Below, in pieces: positions 1-9,001 of a stretch of DNA of 57,688 nt. Within the stretch, counting starts at the first letter, position 1; each line of letters opens with the position of its first letter. The translations under genes were made by a program, and so were the position numbers. Below the pieces are notes generated by a model. That model saw only the letters and a program-made list of their open reading frames with translations, did no database searches and had not been told where the DNA came from. The stretch comes from Nostoc sp. CHAB 5844 (GTDB lineage Bacteria > Cyanobacteriota > Cyanobacteriia > Cyanobacteriales > Nostocaceae): contig NZ_JAIVFW010000048.1 in assembly GCF_020829595.1 (NCBI RefSeq), positions 1 through 57,688 on the forward strand, written 5' to 3'.

Positions 1-83
1 TTAGGTTTAGCATATATCTATTGTATCTTAAAAACAGGTGAATTGTTTTTAAAGCCAAATAAATTTGGCTTATTCGCTTATAT

Positions 84-104
84 CCCCCCTTTGGAAAAGG
101 GGGG
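84..104. repeat. G/C hairpin upstream of the Wadjet operon
   Basis: A perfect 9-bp inverted repeat (CCCCCCTTT, loop GGA, AAAGGGGGG) lies in the 227 bases before jetA. It is not followed by a T run, so it looks more like a dispersed cyanobacterial hairpin repeat than a classical terminator. Nothing else recognisable is in this leader; no clear -35/-10 pair was found. Confidence 0.6.
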
Positions 105-227
105 CTTTACGCATCACGACCCGTAAAGGTAGTAAGGGTATAAGCCATACAATGATTGAACAAATAGTGAGATTTTTCATGCTGTAGGCTTTAATTCTAC
201 GTCGTAACTTCTTAATAAGAAAATGAT

Positions 228-1676
228 ATGAAATATGAACAAATTAAACATGAGTTAAAGACTTCTGCTGCCCTGAAGCTGTTACGAAGCCGAAACGCAG
301 CTTTAATTTTGAGCTTTTTATATCAACAATTTAAGGTAAATCAACGAGTTTCCATTGCTCAAATTGTATTAGAAGAAAAGTTGAGCGAGTATCTCGATTT
401 TTTGCAGGATATTGATCCAGAAGATGACTATCGATCGCCCAAAGACTACCTCAGCGAATGGTGTAACGATCAGCTTTTGAGAAAAACATTTGATAGTAGC
501 GATGATCCCGTATTTACTCTAACTCCAGCGGCTGAAAAAGCGATCGCCACTTTAGAGGATCTGCAAAAACGAGATGAATTTGTCGGTACAGAATCTCGCT
601 TTCTGCAAATCTTCGACCTGTTAAAAGAAATTCAAGATCGCAGTACCACTGATGTGGAAACGCGGATTGCTCAATTGGAACGCGATCGCGATCAGCTTCA
701 ACAAGAAATTGATCAAATCCGCCAAACTGGAGTAGTTGATCGTTACAATTCGACACAACTACAAGAACGATTTCTATTAGCCAATAAAGTTACACGCCAA
801 TTAATTGCTGACTTTAAAGTAATTGAGGATAACTTTCGCAACCTCACTCGCAAAGTTCAAGAGGCACAGCTGGAAAAAGATAGCCGTAAGGGAATAGTAA
901 TCAGTCGAGTGTTGGATGTCGATCAGGAATTGAAAGAATCTGATCAAGGACGAAGTTTCTATGCTTTCTGGAATTTTCTCATATCACCCACTAAGCAACA
1001 AGAGCTAAAGTCCATGATTAAAACCATCTATCAGTTAGAAGAGTTGCAACCATGGACTCAGGAGTATACTTCACTGTACCGGATTGAGCGGAGTCTATTG
1101 GATGCCGCAGAACATATCGTGAAATCCAATCATCGACTGACTGAAAAGTTGCGTCAGATGTTGGATGAACGAAATCTTCAGGAAAATCGCCGCGTTGCCA
1201 AACTGATTATTGAAGTACAACGCCTGGCTTTACAGGTAGCAAACAACGCGCCAACAGAATCAGATTTCTGGACATTAGAAGGAGAACCTGATGTTCATCT
1301 GGTAATGGCACGTCCTCTGCATCCGTTGCAAGAGTCAGAAGTGCCTACCTTTTGTCTGGATTTCGATAACTTGCCAGATATGACCTTGGATGAGGAAATC
1401 GCTGAACTTTACCAACAGTTTTATGTAGATGAAGATTTGTTGGCACAGCGAATTGCTCAAACACTAGAACACTTTTCAACCATTGCATTCACAGATCTAA
1501 TTCAACTCTATCCAGTAACGCAGGGATTACCCGAAATTGTTGCCTATGTAGCGATCGCCACGCAATGCAATTATCATTTCATCGACTATAGTAAAATTGA
1601 TACCATCACAATTCCCAGCCTAGAGCCAAACAGACAACTCCAACTGAGTCTGCCACAAATTATCTTCCGTCGCTAA
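228..1676 (+). CDS. jetA: Wadjet type I protein JetA (DUF3375)
   Basis: Protein of 482 residues that fits the DUF3375/JetA family, the kleisin-like subunit of the Wadjet SMC complex that recognises and cleaves circular plasmid DNA. The N-terminal third is winged-helix-like, the middle (about residues 135-330) is rich in Glu/Gln/Lys helices likely to be coiled coil, and the C-terminus is compact. It is the first gene of a tight four-gene operon: jetB begins 8 bases after its stop. The chosen ATG follows an out-of-frame ATG five bases earlier; no strong Shine-Dalgarno sequence is visible. The assignment rests on family resemblance together with the order JetA, B, C, D, which is highly diagnostic. 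Confidence 0.88.
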   Translation: MKYEQIKHELKTSAALKLLRSRNAALILSFLYQQFKVNQRVSIAQIVLEEKLSEYLDFLQDIDPEDDYRSPKDYLSEWCNDQLLRKTFDSSDDPVFTLTPAAEKAIATLEDLQKRDEFVGTESRFLQIFDLLKEIQDRSTTDVETRIAQLERDRDQLQQEIDQIRQTGVVDRYNSTQLQERFLLANKVTRQLIADFKVIEDNFRNLTRKVQEAQLEKDSRKGIVISRVLDVDQELKESDQGRSFYAFWNFLISPTKQQELKSMIKTIYQLEELQPWTQEYTSLYRIERSLLDAAEHIVKSNHRLTEKLRQMLDERNLQENRRVAKLIIEVQRLALQVANNAPTESDFWTLEGEPDVHLVMARPLHPLQESEVPTFCLDFDNLPDMTLDEEIAELYQQFYVDEDLLAQRIAQTLEHFSTIAFTDLIQLYPVTQGLPEIVAYVAIATQCNYHFIDYSKIDTITIPSLEPNRQLQLSLPQIIFRR

Positions 1677-1684
1677 CCGCTCGA

Positions 1685-2270
1685 ATGATACAACCGCAGC
1701 CAACCCTAACTTACGCCGCCACAATTATTAAACTCCTGAAAGGGGTAATGTATAGCGATGACTCCGATTGGAATCTTTTGCAAAGAGACCTGACTGATGT
1801 TAAGAACTACTTCAGCAAAATTGGGTTGCAAGTTCACAATTACGAAACGGAAGGATTTGCCTATCTGGAACAACCCGATCCTGACCCGGACGATCACACC
1901 AAACAAACCGTTACCGCGTTTAACCGTTCGTCATAAGTTGAGCTTCAAAGTGACAGTTCTCTGTGTTATATTGCGGGAACAACTGCGTCAGTTCGATTCT
2001 AGCGATGCCACTGGGCGGTTGGTGCTTAGTATTGAAAAATTGCGAGATTTGTTACAACCTTACCTGCCGGAAGGGAACAATGAGGATAGATTTCGGCGAG
2101 ATGTGGATAGCCTGGTAGAACAGGCGGTAGAACTCGGATTTCTCAAACTCTTGTTTGGAGAGGATAAGAACTATGAAGTACGCCCGATTCTCAAAGCCAA
2201 AATTGATGCCGATATGCTGGAACTCTTGAAGCAAAAGCTGGAAGCTTATGCAAACCCTTCTAACCCTTGA
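1685..2270 (+). pseudogene. jetB: Wadjet type I protein JetB (DUF4194), frameshifted
   Basis: Two overlapping reading frames together give one JetB/DUF4194-like protein of about 194 residues. The first frame runs from ATG 1685 to a stop at 1934-1936 and carries the N-terminal half ending near FAYLEQPDPDPDD. The homologous C-terminal half (LPRLTVRHKLSF to the end) is in the next frame and stops at 2268-2270. The switch needs one base to be skipped at about 1900-1912, so the gene holds a one-base insertion, a sequencing error or, less likely, a +1 frameshift site. JetB is the KITE-type winged-helix subunit that binds the JetA/JetC complex. The stop lies 23 bases inside jetC, suggesting coupled translation. 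Confidence 0.85.
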
Positions 2271-5200
2271 CTTAGTTGATTATTCTCACAACGCTTTGGC
2301 AGGCTTTCGTCTGCAACGATTTGAAGTGCTGAACTGGGGAACATTTCATGAACGACCTTGGCAACTCGATTTGCGTGGAGAAATTGCCTTATTGACTGGG
2401 GCAAACGGTTCGGGAAAATCGACTTTGGTGGATGGTTTGCTGACGTTACTGGTTCCCAGCAAACGCCGTAACTACAATCAGGCTTCTAGTAACTCTGGCA
2501 AGAAAGAGCGTGATGAAAAAAGCTATGTGCAAGGGGCGTATGGTCGGACTCGTGCAGAAGAATTTCACGGTTCAAAACTGAAGTTACTGCGAGACAAAGC
2601 AACTCTTTCGGTTCTGCTGGCCTATTTTAGCGATCGCGTTACTCAGCAAGATGTAACCCTGGCACAGGTTTTATGGATGGAAGATGGCGCTGTAAAAAAG
2701 TTCTTCATCATTGCGGATGCCGAATTATCGGTCGCCACTCATTTTACTCACTTTACACGCATTGGCGACTTGAAGAAACAGTTAAAACTGGTCGGGGCTG
2801 AAATATTTGAGGAGTTTGTCAATTACAGCCAGCAATTTCGTAAACGTCTGGGGTTGCAATCTGAAAAAGCACTAGATTTGTTTAATCAAACAGTCAGCAT
2901 CAAAGAAATTGGTGGATTGAACGACTTTGTGCGTAATCATATGCTGGAAAAGACAGATGTACAAACCAAAATCCGTGAGTTACAGGAAAGTTATGACAAT
3001 CTCACCATTTCTCACAACGCAATTCAAAAAGCCCGTAAGCAGTTGGAGGTATTGCTACCGCTAACTCAACAAGCAGAGAATTATGCAAAACTAAAGAATG
3101 ATATTGCAATCTCGCAAAAATTCCAATCTTTCGCACCGATATTTTTTGCTAGTAAAAAACTAAATCTGTTAACACAAGAACTACAGATAATCGCTCAACA
3201 ACTGACTCAACTGCAACATCAGCGTAGTAAGAGCGATGACCGTTTAGAAAACTTACGCCAAAAAGAAAAAGACCTAGATTTTGCAATTAAACAAGACAGC
3301 GTTGGGCGACGGTTACAGGAACTTACACGAGAAATTGAACAATGCCAAAAGGAAGTCAAGCGTAAGAAAAAACAGGCACAAGATTATAATCGCCTTGCTC
3401 AACAATTAGCTCTGTCTGAATATAGCGATCACCATACCTTCCATACAGCCAGAACAAAAGGAGAAGTCCTAAAACAAGAGATTGATGCCGCTTTACAAGC
3501 CTTAGAGGCACAACGAGATCAACAAAAGCTGCTATATGCTGACTCGGAAAAACAACAAAAGAGATTAAACGAGGAATTAACATCCCTTCGCAACCGCAAA
3601 AATCAAATTCCTAAAACTAATCTCGATATCCGCGATCGCCTTGCTCATGATTTAAATTTGGATGATAGCGAACTTCCCTTTATTGGAGAGTTACTGCAAG
3701 TTCGCCCAGAAGCGCAGGAGTGGCAAGGGGCGATTGAGCGTTTGCTTCGGGGTTTTGGGTTGTGTATTCTGGTTCCTGAAGCACATTATCAAGCAGTAAA
3801 TGCCTACGTCAATCGGACTCACCTGCGGGGACGGTTAGTATATTACCGTGTGACAACCATTGCGCCCAACTCCACCCAACGCGCCCTTGAGCCTCACCAA
3901 GTTCCCTACAGGTTAAAAATTAAGGAGGACAATCAAATATTTTTCCACTGGTTACGTGATCAGTTGGTGCGACAGTTTAGCTATGTTTGTTGCGACACCA
4001 TTGAACAGTTCCAACGTGAAACCCGTGCGATTACTCAAACTGGATTAATCAAGCATGGTGGAGAACGGCATGAAAAAGACGATCGCTCTCAAATTGGCGA
4101 TCATAGCCAATATATTTTGGGTTGGAATAATGCCAGCAAGATTACAGCACTAGAAGCAGAACTAAAAAACATTAACCAGGAACTTGCTCAAATTGGCAAA
4201 AAAATTAAATTACTAGAGGCTCAGAGTCAACAAAGAAGGGAACAAGCCTCTTGGTTGCAAGATTTCATGAAATTTGCTGATTTTGCGGAAATTGATTGGC
4301 GATCAGTAGAATTTGAGTGCGACGAACTTAAAAAACAACAACAGCAGCTAGAAGCAAGTTCTGATCAACTGAAGCAACTGAAAGTCCAACACGAAACCGT
4401 TCAAGCAGAAATTGTTCAGGCAAAGCAGCAGGAAGAACAGATAATTCGAGACATTCAGACTCTTGAAGGGCAGCAACAAAAGGATAGGAAAGAACACAAT
4501 CAGTGTGAGATAAAGGTACGAGCAGTTGTAGTGTCAGAAATCGAAGCCTTTGAGAAGCCTATGGCAGCTAAACTCAGGCAATATTCCATGACATTAGAAA
4601 CCATAGCTCAAGATGAGGCAGACTTATGCAAGTACTTGCAAGAACAGATCGGTCAACAAGAAAAACAACAGATCAGTTCTCAAGGCTACCTTAATAGGTA
4701 TATGGATAACTTTAAGAGAGACTTTCCTGAAACTGTATCAGAATTAGGAACAACCCTGGAATATTTAGAGGAATACTTAAAGCTGAAGGCTCAAATTGAA
4801 CGGGATGATTTACCTCAACATGAAAAACGCTTTAAGCAATTGATGAACGAGAAAGTGATCATTGCAATTTCAACGTTTAAGAGTTCTTTAGAAAAGCAAG
4901 AAGAAGAAATACAGCAAGCCATTGAAGAAATCAATGAATCACTAAAGAAGATTAACTACACAGAATCAACTTACATAAAACTCTGCTGTGATGCGAATCG
5001 TCACCATCAAGTTCGAGACTTTAAGGAAAATTTGAAAACCTGCTTGGGTGATGTTGCACGGCAAAGTGCTGAAGATAATGAAGAACGCTTTCAAAATATT
5101 CGCACTCGTTTAATTGAACGATTCAAATCTGACGATAAATGGACATATTTTGTTACTGATGTTCGTAACTGGTTAGATTTTTCAGTGAGCGAACGTTATC

Positions 5201-5604
5201 GCTCTGACAATAGCGAAAAAGAACACCATACCGACTCATCCGGTAAATCTGGTGGTCAGAAAGTGAAGTTGGCTTATACTATTTTGGCATCGGCGATCGC
5301 CTATCAATTTGGACTAAACCAAGACACAGAAAAACATAAATCTTTCCGATTTGTTGTCATCGACGAAGCCTTTAGCAAATCAGATGATAGTAATGCTCGC
5401 TACGCAATGGAACTCTTCAAAAACTTGAATCTTCAACTGCTGGTTGTTACCCCAAAAGATAAAATCAACGTGATCGAACCTTACATTGCCAGCCTTCATT
5501 TTGTCTCCAATAAGCCTGAAGGAAACTATTCCAGTATTGCTTCTATCGAGATTGAAGAATATCGTCATAATCGTCAAGCTGCCATCAGTTCAAATCATGA
5601 TTAA
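2248..5604 (+). CDS. jetC: Wadjet type I SMC-like ATPase JetC
   Basis: SMC/MukB-like ATPase of 1118 residues, the motor of the Wadjet anti-plasmid complex. The Walker A motif GANGSGKST is at residues 51-59. Long Gln/Glu/Lys-rich coiled-coil segments occupy about 265-450 and 640-960, separated by a hinge-like globular region. The ABC signature SSGKSGGQK is near residue 998 and the Walker B stretch VVIDEAF near 1036, so both ATPase halves are complete. Its ATG lies inside the end of jetB and its stop overlaps the start of jetD by 8 bases, as expected for a co-translated operon. The frame is intact over its whole length. Confidence 0.92.
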   Translation: MQTLLTLDLVDYSHNALAGFRLQRFEVLNWGTFHERPWQLDLRGEIALLTGANGSGKSTLVDGLLTLLVPSKRRNYNQASSNSGKKERDEKSYVQGAYGRTRAEEFHGSKLKLLRDKATLSVLLAYFSDRVTQQDVTLAQVLWMEDGAVKKFFIIADAELSVATHFTHFTRIGDLKKQLKLVGAEIFEEFVNYSQQFRKRLGLQSEKALDLFNQTVSIKEIGGLNDFVRNHMLEKTDVQTKIRELQESYDNLTISHNAIQKARKQLEVLLPLTQQAENYAKLKNDIAISQKFQSFAPIFFASKKLNLLTQELQIIAQQLTQLQHQRSKSDDRLENLRQKEKDLDFAIKQDSVGRRLQELTREIEQCQKEVKRKKKQAQDYNRLAQQLALSEYSDHHTFHTARTKGEVLKQEIDAALQALEAQRDQQKLLYADSEKQQKRLNEELTSLRNRKNQIPKTNLDIRDRLAHDLNLDDSELPFIGELLQVRPEAQEWQGAIERLLRGFGLCILVPEAHYQAVNAYVNRTHLRGRLVYYRVTTIAPNSTQRALEPHQVPYRLKIKEDNQIFFHWLRDQLVRQFSYVCCDTIEQFQRETRAITQTGLIKHGGERHEKDDRSQIGDHSQYILGWNNASKITALEAELKNINQELAQIGKKIKLLEAQSQQRREQASWLQDFMKFADFAEIDWRSVEFECDELKKQQQQLEASSDQLKQLKVQHETVQAEIVQAKQQEEQIIRDIQTLEGQQQKDRKEHNQCEIKVRAVVVSEIEAFEKPMAAKLRQYSMTLETIAQDEADLCKYLQEQIGQQEKQQISSQGYLNRYMDNFKRDFPETVSELGTTLEYLEEYLKLKAQIERDDLPQHEKRFKQLMNEKVIIAISTFKSSLEKQEEEIQQAIEEINESLKKINYTESTYIKLCCDANRHHQVRDFKENLKTCLGDVARQSAEDNEERFQNIRTRLIERFKSDDKWTYFVTDVRNWLDFSVSERYRSDNSEKEHHTDSSGKSGGQKVKLAYTILASAIAYQFGLNQDTEKHKSFRFVVIDEAFSKSDDSNARYAMELFKNLNLQLLVVTPKDKINVIEPYIASLHFVSNKPEGNYSSIASIEIEEYRHNRQAAISSNHD

Positions 5605-6766
5605 TCCTACTCAAATTCAACAGAAGGCTGAACAGCGTTATGTTACTTTTCTGATTTCAATTATTAAAGGTGATAACCTTTTCCCTGACGAAAATTTTCC
5701 CGTTGGCAGTTATCCTAAAGATTACCTTGCTTTACGTGAAGCCGTTACTCAGTTAATTAATCAATCAAAACAGACTATAGGCTATGGCTATACGGTTGAG
5801 TTGGAAAGTCGAAAAACTCAAAAACATGGCTGGCAATCCTTGCCCAAACGGATTAGTATCGACACAGAACAAGACTATCTAAAATTTATCAAAAAAGAAA
5901 AAGAAGTTGCACAATTTAAATTAAATGTAGACCTGATTCGGACAAAAATTCCTCAGTTGTATGATTGGCTTTGCGATAACCCTTTGAAAGTAATTGAATA
6001 CAGCGATCGCTGGCATGACTTACTAAAAGTTTGCCAGTATTTTCAACAGAATCCACAACCCAACCTTTATATTCGAGAACTTCCTATTCAGGTACATACA
6101 AAATTTATTGAGCAGCATCAAAGAATTCTTCGTAACCTTTTAGAAGCTATTATTCCAGTTGAACAACTAATATCCGTAGAAGGAGAGAAGGAATATACAT
6201 TTGAAAAACGTTTTTCTTTAAAATATCGTGAACAGCTCATTCGACTTAAACTGTTAGACCAATCATTAAAAGCCAAATATGGTTTTCCGGCATCTGAGAT
6301 TAGTATACCTGTCTCTGAATTTAAACAACTAAACTTAGAAATCCATCGCTGCTTCATTACTGAAAATCTGATGAACTTTCTAAAATTTCCCTCTTTAGAA
6401 AATAGCTTTGCGATCTTTGGGAGTGGCTATGCAGTTCAAACCTTAAAGGCTGCCGAATGGTTATCACACTGCCCCATCTTCTACTGGGGCGATTTAGATA
6501 CTGATGGGTTCAAGATTCTATCCCAATTGCGGTCTTATTTCCCTCAAACAATCTCTATCATGATGGATATGATAACATTTGAAACGTTTCATGAATTTGC
6601 GGTTTCCGTGGTGGGAGCGATCTCTGAAACTTTACCTCATCTAACTTCTGAGGAAAAAACTCTGTATACCCACCTTGCACTTCATCAAAAACGTTTGGAG
6701 CAAGAGCGTATCAGTCAAGATTACGCCGATCAATTTCTACAGAATTTAATGCAGCAAAGTGTTTGA
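5597..6766 (+). CDS. jetD: Wadjet type I nuclease JetD (DUF3322/DUF2220)
   Basis: Protein of 389 residues matching JetD, the Toprim-fold nuclease subunit of Wadjet that cuts plasmid DNA after loop extrusion by JetABC. The N-terminal half is the DUF3322 part; the C-terminal Toprim-like part contains YWGDLDTDG at about residues 296-304, with the acidic residues expected for metal binding. The start was taken at ATG 5597, which overlaps the jetC stop by 8 bases. A longer in-frame extension to 5486 would lie entirely within jetC and has no family resemblance. It is the last gene of the operon; no clear terminator follows. Confidence 0.88.
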   Translation: MINPTQIQQKAEQRYVTFLISIIKGDNLFPDENFPVGSYPKDYLALREAVTQLINQSKQTIGYGYTVELESRKTQKHGWQSLPKRISIDTEQDYLKFIKKEKEVAQFKLNVDLIRTKIPQLYDWLCDNPLKVIEYSDRWHDLLKVCQYFQQNPQPNLYIRELPIQVHTKFIEQHQRILRNLLEAIIPVEQLISVEGEKEYTFEKRFSLKYREQLIRLKLLDQSLKAKYGFPASEISIPVSEFKQLNLEIHRCFITENLMNFLKFPSLENSFAIFGSGYAVQTLKAAEWLSHCPIFYWGDLDTDGFKILSQLRSYFPQTISIMMDMITFETFHEFAVSVVGAISETLPHLTSEEKTLYTHLALHQKRLEQERISQDYADQFLQNLMQQSV

Positions 6767-7170
6767 CTCAGAACGAGCAGTGAGATATTTCTCTGTGGAT
6801 AGATAATCAAAGTAATTTTGATTAATTAATTTACGTCTTAAGATTGAGTGACTTGATATTTCGGTTCCATCTCAAGGGTGATAATTATTAAAAACTTAAT
6901 AGATAACTTAAAAACAGATGAAGAGACTTAAATCTTTATCAATAGTAAAGTTGTGTACTTTGTTTTCCGTGGTCAGATTAAGAGCGTGTTTGGGGTGTGG
7001 GGAGAATTAACGTCAGTCAAGTAAATTTGGCTAATATCCGGGGTAAAAATGCCTCAACTTGCCTATGGTAAGTGAAAGCAAAATCTATCAGTAAACCTTG
7101 GTTTGAGTTTTCGATCCAAGGTTTATTTGTAAGAATTTTTGAGCAAAAATCTATTATCAGGAAAAATTCA
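6767..7170. other. Intergenic spacer with a hairpin
   Basis: About 400 bases without a gene separate jetD from the next SDR. The only structure seen is a 9-bp inverted repeat, AAACCTTGG at 7093-7101 and CCAAGGTTT at 7116-7124, just before the SDR start; it could be an mRNA leader structure. The remainder is A+T-rich and shows no recognisable gene. Confidence 0.5.
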
Positions 7171-8037
7171 ATGCCAGCATCAAGACAAAAAGAAAAATTA
7201 CAACCACCACAGCAGCAACAACCACCAGGTACTGAATCTCAAATGCAGCCAAAACCTAAAGCTGAGGATGAACAGTATCGCGGTAGTAGTAAATTACAAA
7301 ATAAAGTCGCATTAATTACAGGTGGAGATAGTGGTATTGGTCGTGCTGTAGCGATCGCTTTTGCTAAAGAAGGTGCAGATGTAGCGATTGTTTACCTGAG
7401 TGAACACGAAGATGCAAAAGAAACAAAAAATTTAGTAGAAAAGCACGGACAACGGGCGTTAGCTATAGCGGGTGACATTACTGACGAAGGTTTTTGTCGA
7501 AATGCTATACAACAAACAGTAGGTGAATTTGGTAAACTTGATATTCTCGTAAATAATGCTGCTGAACAGCATCCCCAAAAAAGCATTGAGGATATTACAA
7601 AAGAACAGTTAGAGCGTACTTTTAGTACCAATATTTTTTCAATGTTTTATTTGACAAAAGCAGCATTAAAACATTTGAAACAAGGCAGTGCTATCATCAA
7701 CACTACATCAGTGACTGCTTATAAAGGCAATCCCCAACTATTAGATTACTCTTCTACCAAAGGTGCGATCGTCGCTTTTACCCGTTCGCTATCACAAAAT
7801 TTGGTAGAAAAAGGAATTCGGGTAAATGCTGTAGCACCAGGCCCAATTTGGACACCATTAATTCCCTCAACTTTCCCCGAAGAAAAAGTCGAGACTTTCG
7901 GTAAACAAGTACCAATGCAAAGAGCAGGACAACCGGAAGAAGTCGCACCTAGCTATGTATTTTTAGCTTCTGATGATGCTTCTTACATATCTGGTCAAGT
8001 GATACATATAAATGGTGGAGAAGTTGTTAACGGTTAA
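7171..8037 (+). CDS. SDR-family oxidoreductase (YhdF/YghA-like)
   Basis: Classical short-chain dehydrogenase/reductase of 288 residues. A Gln/Pro-rich N-terminal extension of about 45 residues precedes the Rossmann cofactor motif TGGDSGIG; LVNNAAEQ (NNAG-like), Ser in NTTSVTAY and the YSSTKG catalytic Tyr/Lys pair follow. The N-terminal extension and the sequence resemble the stress-induced YhdF (GspA39)/YghA subgroup, which reduces aldehydes or ketones with NAD(P)H. The start is ATG 7171 with AGGA eight bases upstream; an in-frame upstream extension to 7072 lies in leader sequence. The substrate is not known. Confidence 0.85.
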   Translation: MPASRQKEKLQPPQQQQPPGTESQMQPKPKAEDEQYRGSSKLQNKVALITGGDSGIGRAVAIAFAKEGADVAIVYLSEHEDAKETKNLVEKHGQRALAIAGDITDEGFCRNAIQQTVGEFGKLDILVNNAAEQHPQKSIEDITKEQLERTFSTNIFSMFYLTKAALKHLKQGSAIINTTSVTAYKGNPQLLDYSSTKGAIVAFTRSLSQNLVEKGIRVNAVAPGPIWTPLIPSTFPEEKVETFGKQVPMQRAGQPEEVAPSYVFLASDDASYISGQVIHINGGEVVNG

Positions 8038-8065
8038 TTTCCGGATAGACGGAGAGAGGCTAGAG

Positions 8066-8169
8066 GGCGTTGCATAATTGCGGGATGAAATGATTAAATT
8101 CAAAGTTTAAAACTCTTTCTCTTTGCGCCTTTGCGTGAGACAAAAATCATCCCATCATTCAGCAACGCC
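8066..8169. mobile_element. 104-bp MITE-like element with 8-bp target duplication
   Basis: The ends are GGCGTTGC and GCAACGCC, with similarity continuing inward (GGGATGA on the left, the reverse complement TCATCCC on the right). The element is flanked on both sides by the identical octamer GGCTAGAG (8058-8065 and 8170-8177), the mark of insertion with an 8-bp target-site duplication. It has no coding capacity and sits just after the SDR stop codon. Confidence 0.8.
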
Positions 8170-8214
8170 GGCTAGAGACTAGTTTCGTATACTGTTATCT
8201 TGCTTCATTCTCAA

Positions 8215-8318
8215 TAATTATAAGGTGGGCAATGTCCTCAACATCAAAATCAAGTTTTGACCGACTTTTTCGCATTGCCTACCTGACTTTAATTGCAATA
8301 AACTAGCTGATGCAAGCT
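8215..8318 (+). repeat. Palindromic repeat element, copy A
   Basis: About 100 bases that align with the reverse complement of 25916-26010. Both copies contain AAGGTGGGCAATGTC, a variable middle, GCATTGCC, then CCTGACTTTAATTGCAAT and GATGCAA. The inverted ends (AGGTGGGCAATG against CATTGCC-CCT) could fold into a long hairpin. This is a non-coding dispersed element of the MITE type. Confidence 0.7.
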
Positions 8319-8333
8319 GTAATTATACCTTTA

Positions 8334-8401
8334 CCCCGCAAGGGGACTGAGAATTGACAATTTCAATGTGATCGCTATTGCTATAAATCCCCGTAAGGGG
8401 A
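8334..8401 (+). repeat. Two CRISPR-repeat-like hairpins (possible relic)
   Basis: Two short palindromes, CCCCGCAAGGGGA at 8334-8346 and CCCCGTAAGGGGA at 8389-8401, are each followed by a GATTAAAA/GACTGAGA-like tail. The hairpin plus the near GATTGAAA-type end resembles cyanobacterial CRISPR direct repeats. The spacing (55 bases) is too short for an intact repeat-spacer unit of this class and only two units exist, so this is at best a decayed array near the type III gene remnants. Confidence 0.3.
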
Positions 8402-8420
8402 TTAAAAATGAATAAAATTC

Positions 8421-8993
8421 CTAACTTTCATTGCCCAGTTCTTGAATGACTCGTGAAAACTCCTCAGTCAGAAAGTCGGAACCACTTGCACAATAGACTT
8501 GCTGCAACTGTTGGTAAAACCACAAAGTTCCTTCCTTTCCAGTTTTGAACTGTTGCCAAATGCTACTACCATGTTGTTGTAAGTCTGCCAATAACGACCT
8601 TGCATTGTGCAGTTTATCTGCTAAAGATACTAACCTGACAGAGGGTGAAGCATGACGCAGATTCTCTAAATACTTTTTTTTGCGTTCTTCCCAAGGTGGT
8701 TTTGGGAGTGTATCGCATTCAGTGCAACCATCGACTATTGCAACGATTGTCTCACCGAAATGCTGACGTATTTCCTCACGGGTGGATTTTCCGCCTTGGT
8801 CTTCGACTGCATCGTGCAGTAGACCTGCGATCGCTTCTTCTTCAGTCCCACCAGCTTCTAATACCAATGCTGCCACACTCAGTAAGTGTGCTATGTAAGG
8901 AACGCCGCTAATCTTGCGTGTTTGGTGAGTATGAAGACGAGTTGCATAAACTAATGCTTCTTCAAATTTACTTGTTAACTCTAATGTATTCAT
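8421..8993 (-). CDS. HD-domain phosphohydrolase, SpoT/MESH1-like
   Basis: Protein of 190 residues with the HD hydrolase fold seen in the N-terminal domain of RelA/SpoT: a first His in the THQTRK region, the HD pair in AGLLHDAVED, and SLADKLHNA carrying the last metal-binding Asp. The synthetase, TGS and ACT domains are absent, so it resembles a small alarmone or nucleotide pyrophosphohydrolase. The ATG at 8993 was preferred; a TTG at 9005 overlaps the stop codon of the upstream gene and could serve as a coupled start. It follows the TIGR03985 gene so closely that the two are probably co-transcribed. Confidence 0.75.
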   Translation of the reverse strand: MNTLELTSKFEEALVYATRLHTHQTRKISGVPYIAHLLSVAALVLEAGGTEEEAIAGLLHDAVEDQGGKSTREEIRQHFGETIVAIVDGCTECDTLPKPPWEERKKKYLENLRHASPSVRLVSLADKLHNARSLLADLQQHGSSIWQQFKTGKEGTLWFYQQLQQVYCASGSDFLTEEFSRVIQELGNES

Positions 8994-9001
8994 AGAAAAA
9001 A

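Noticed and set aside
1890-1936. Programmed +1 frameshift as the normal expression mode of jetB
   Set aside because: No slippery heptamer, stop-codon pause or downstream structure of a known kind is evident; a simple one-base error or mutation explains it better.
5486-5596. Upstream extension of JetD
   Set aside because: It lies entirely inside jetC in another frame and does not resemble the JetD family; ATG 5597 fits the operon overlap.
8334-8401. A functional CRISPR array
   Set aside because: Only two palindromes with 55-base spacing and divergent flanks; no regular repeat-spacer pattern here or elsewhere in the window.
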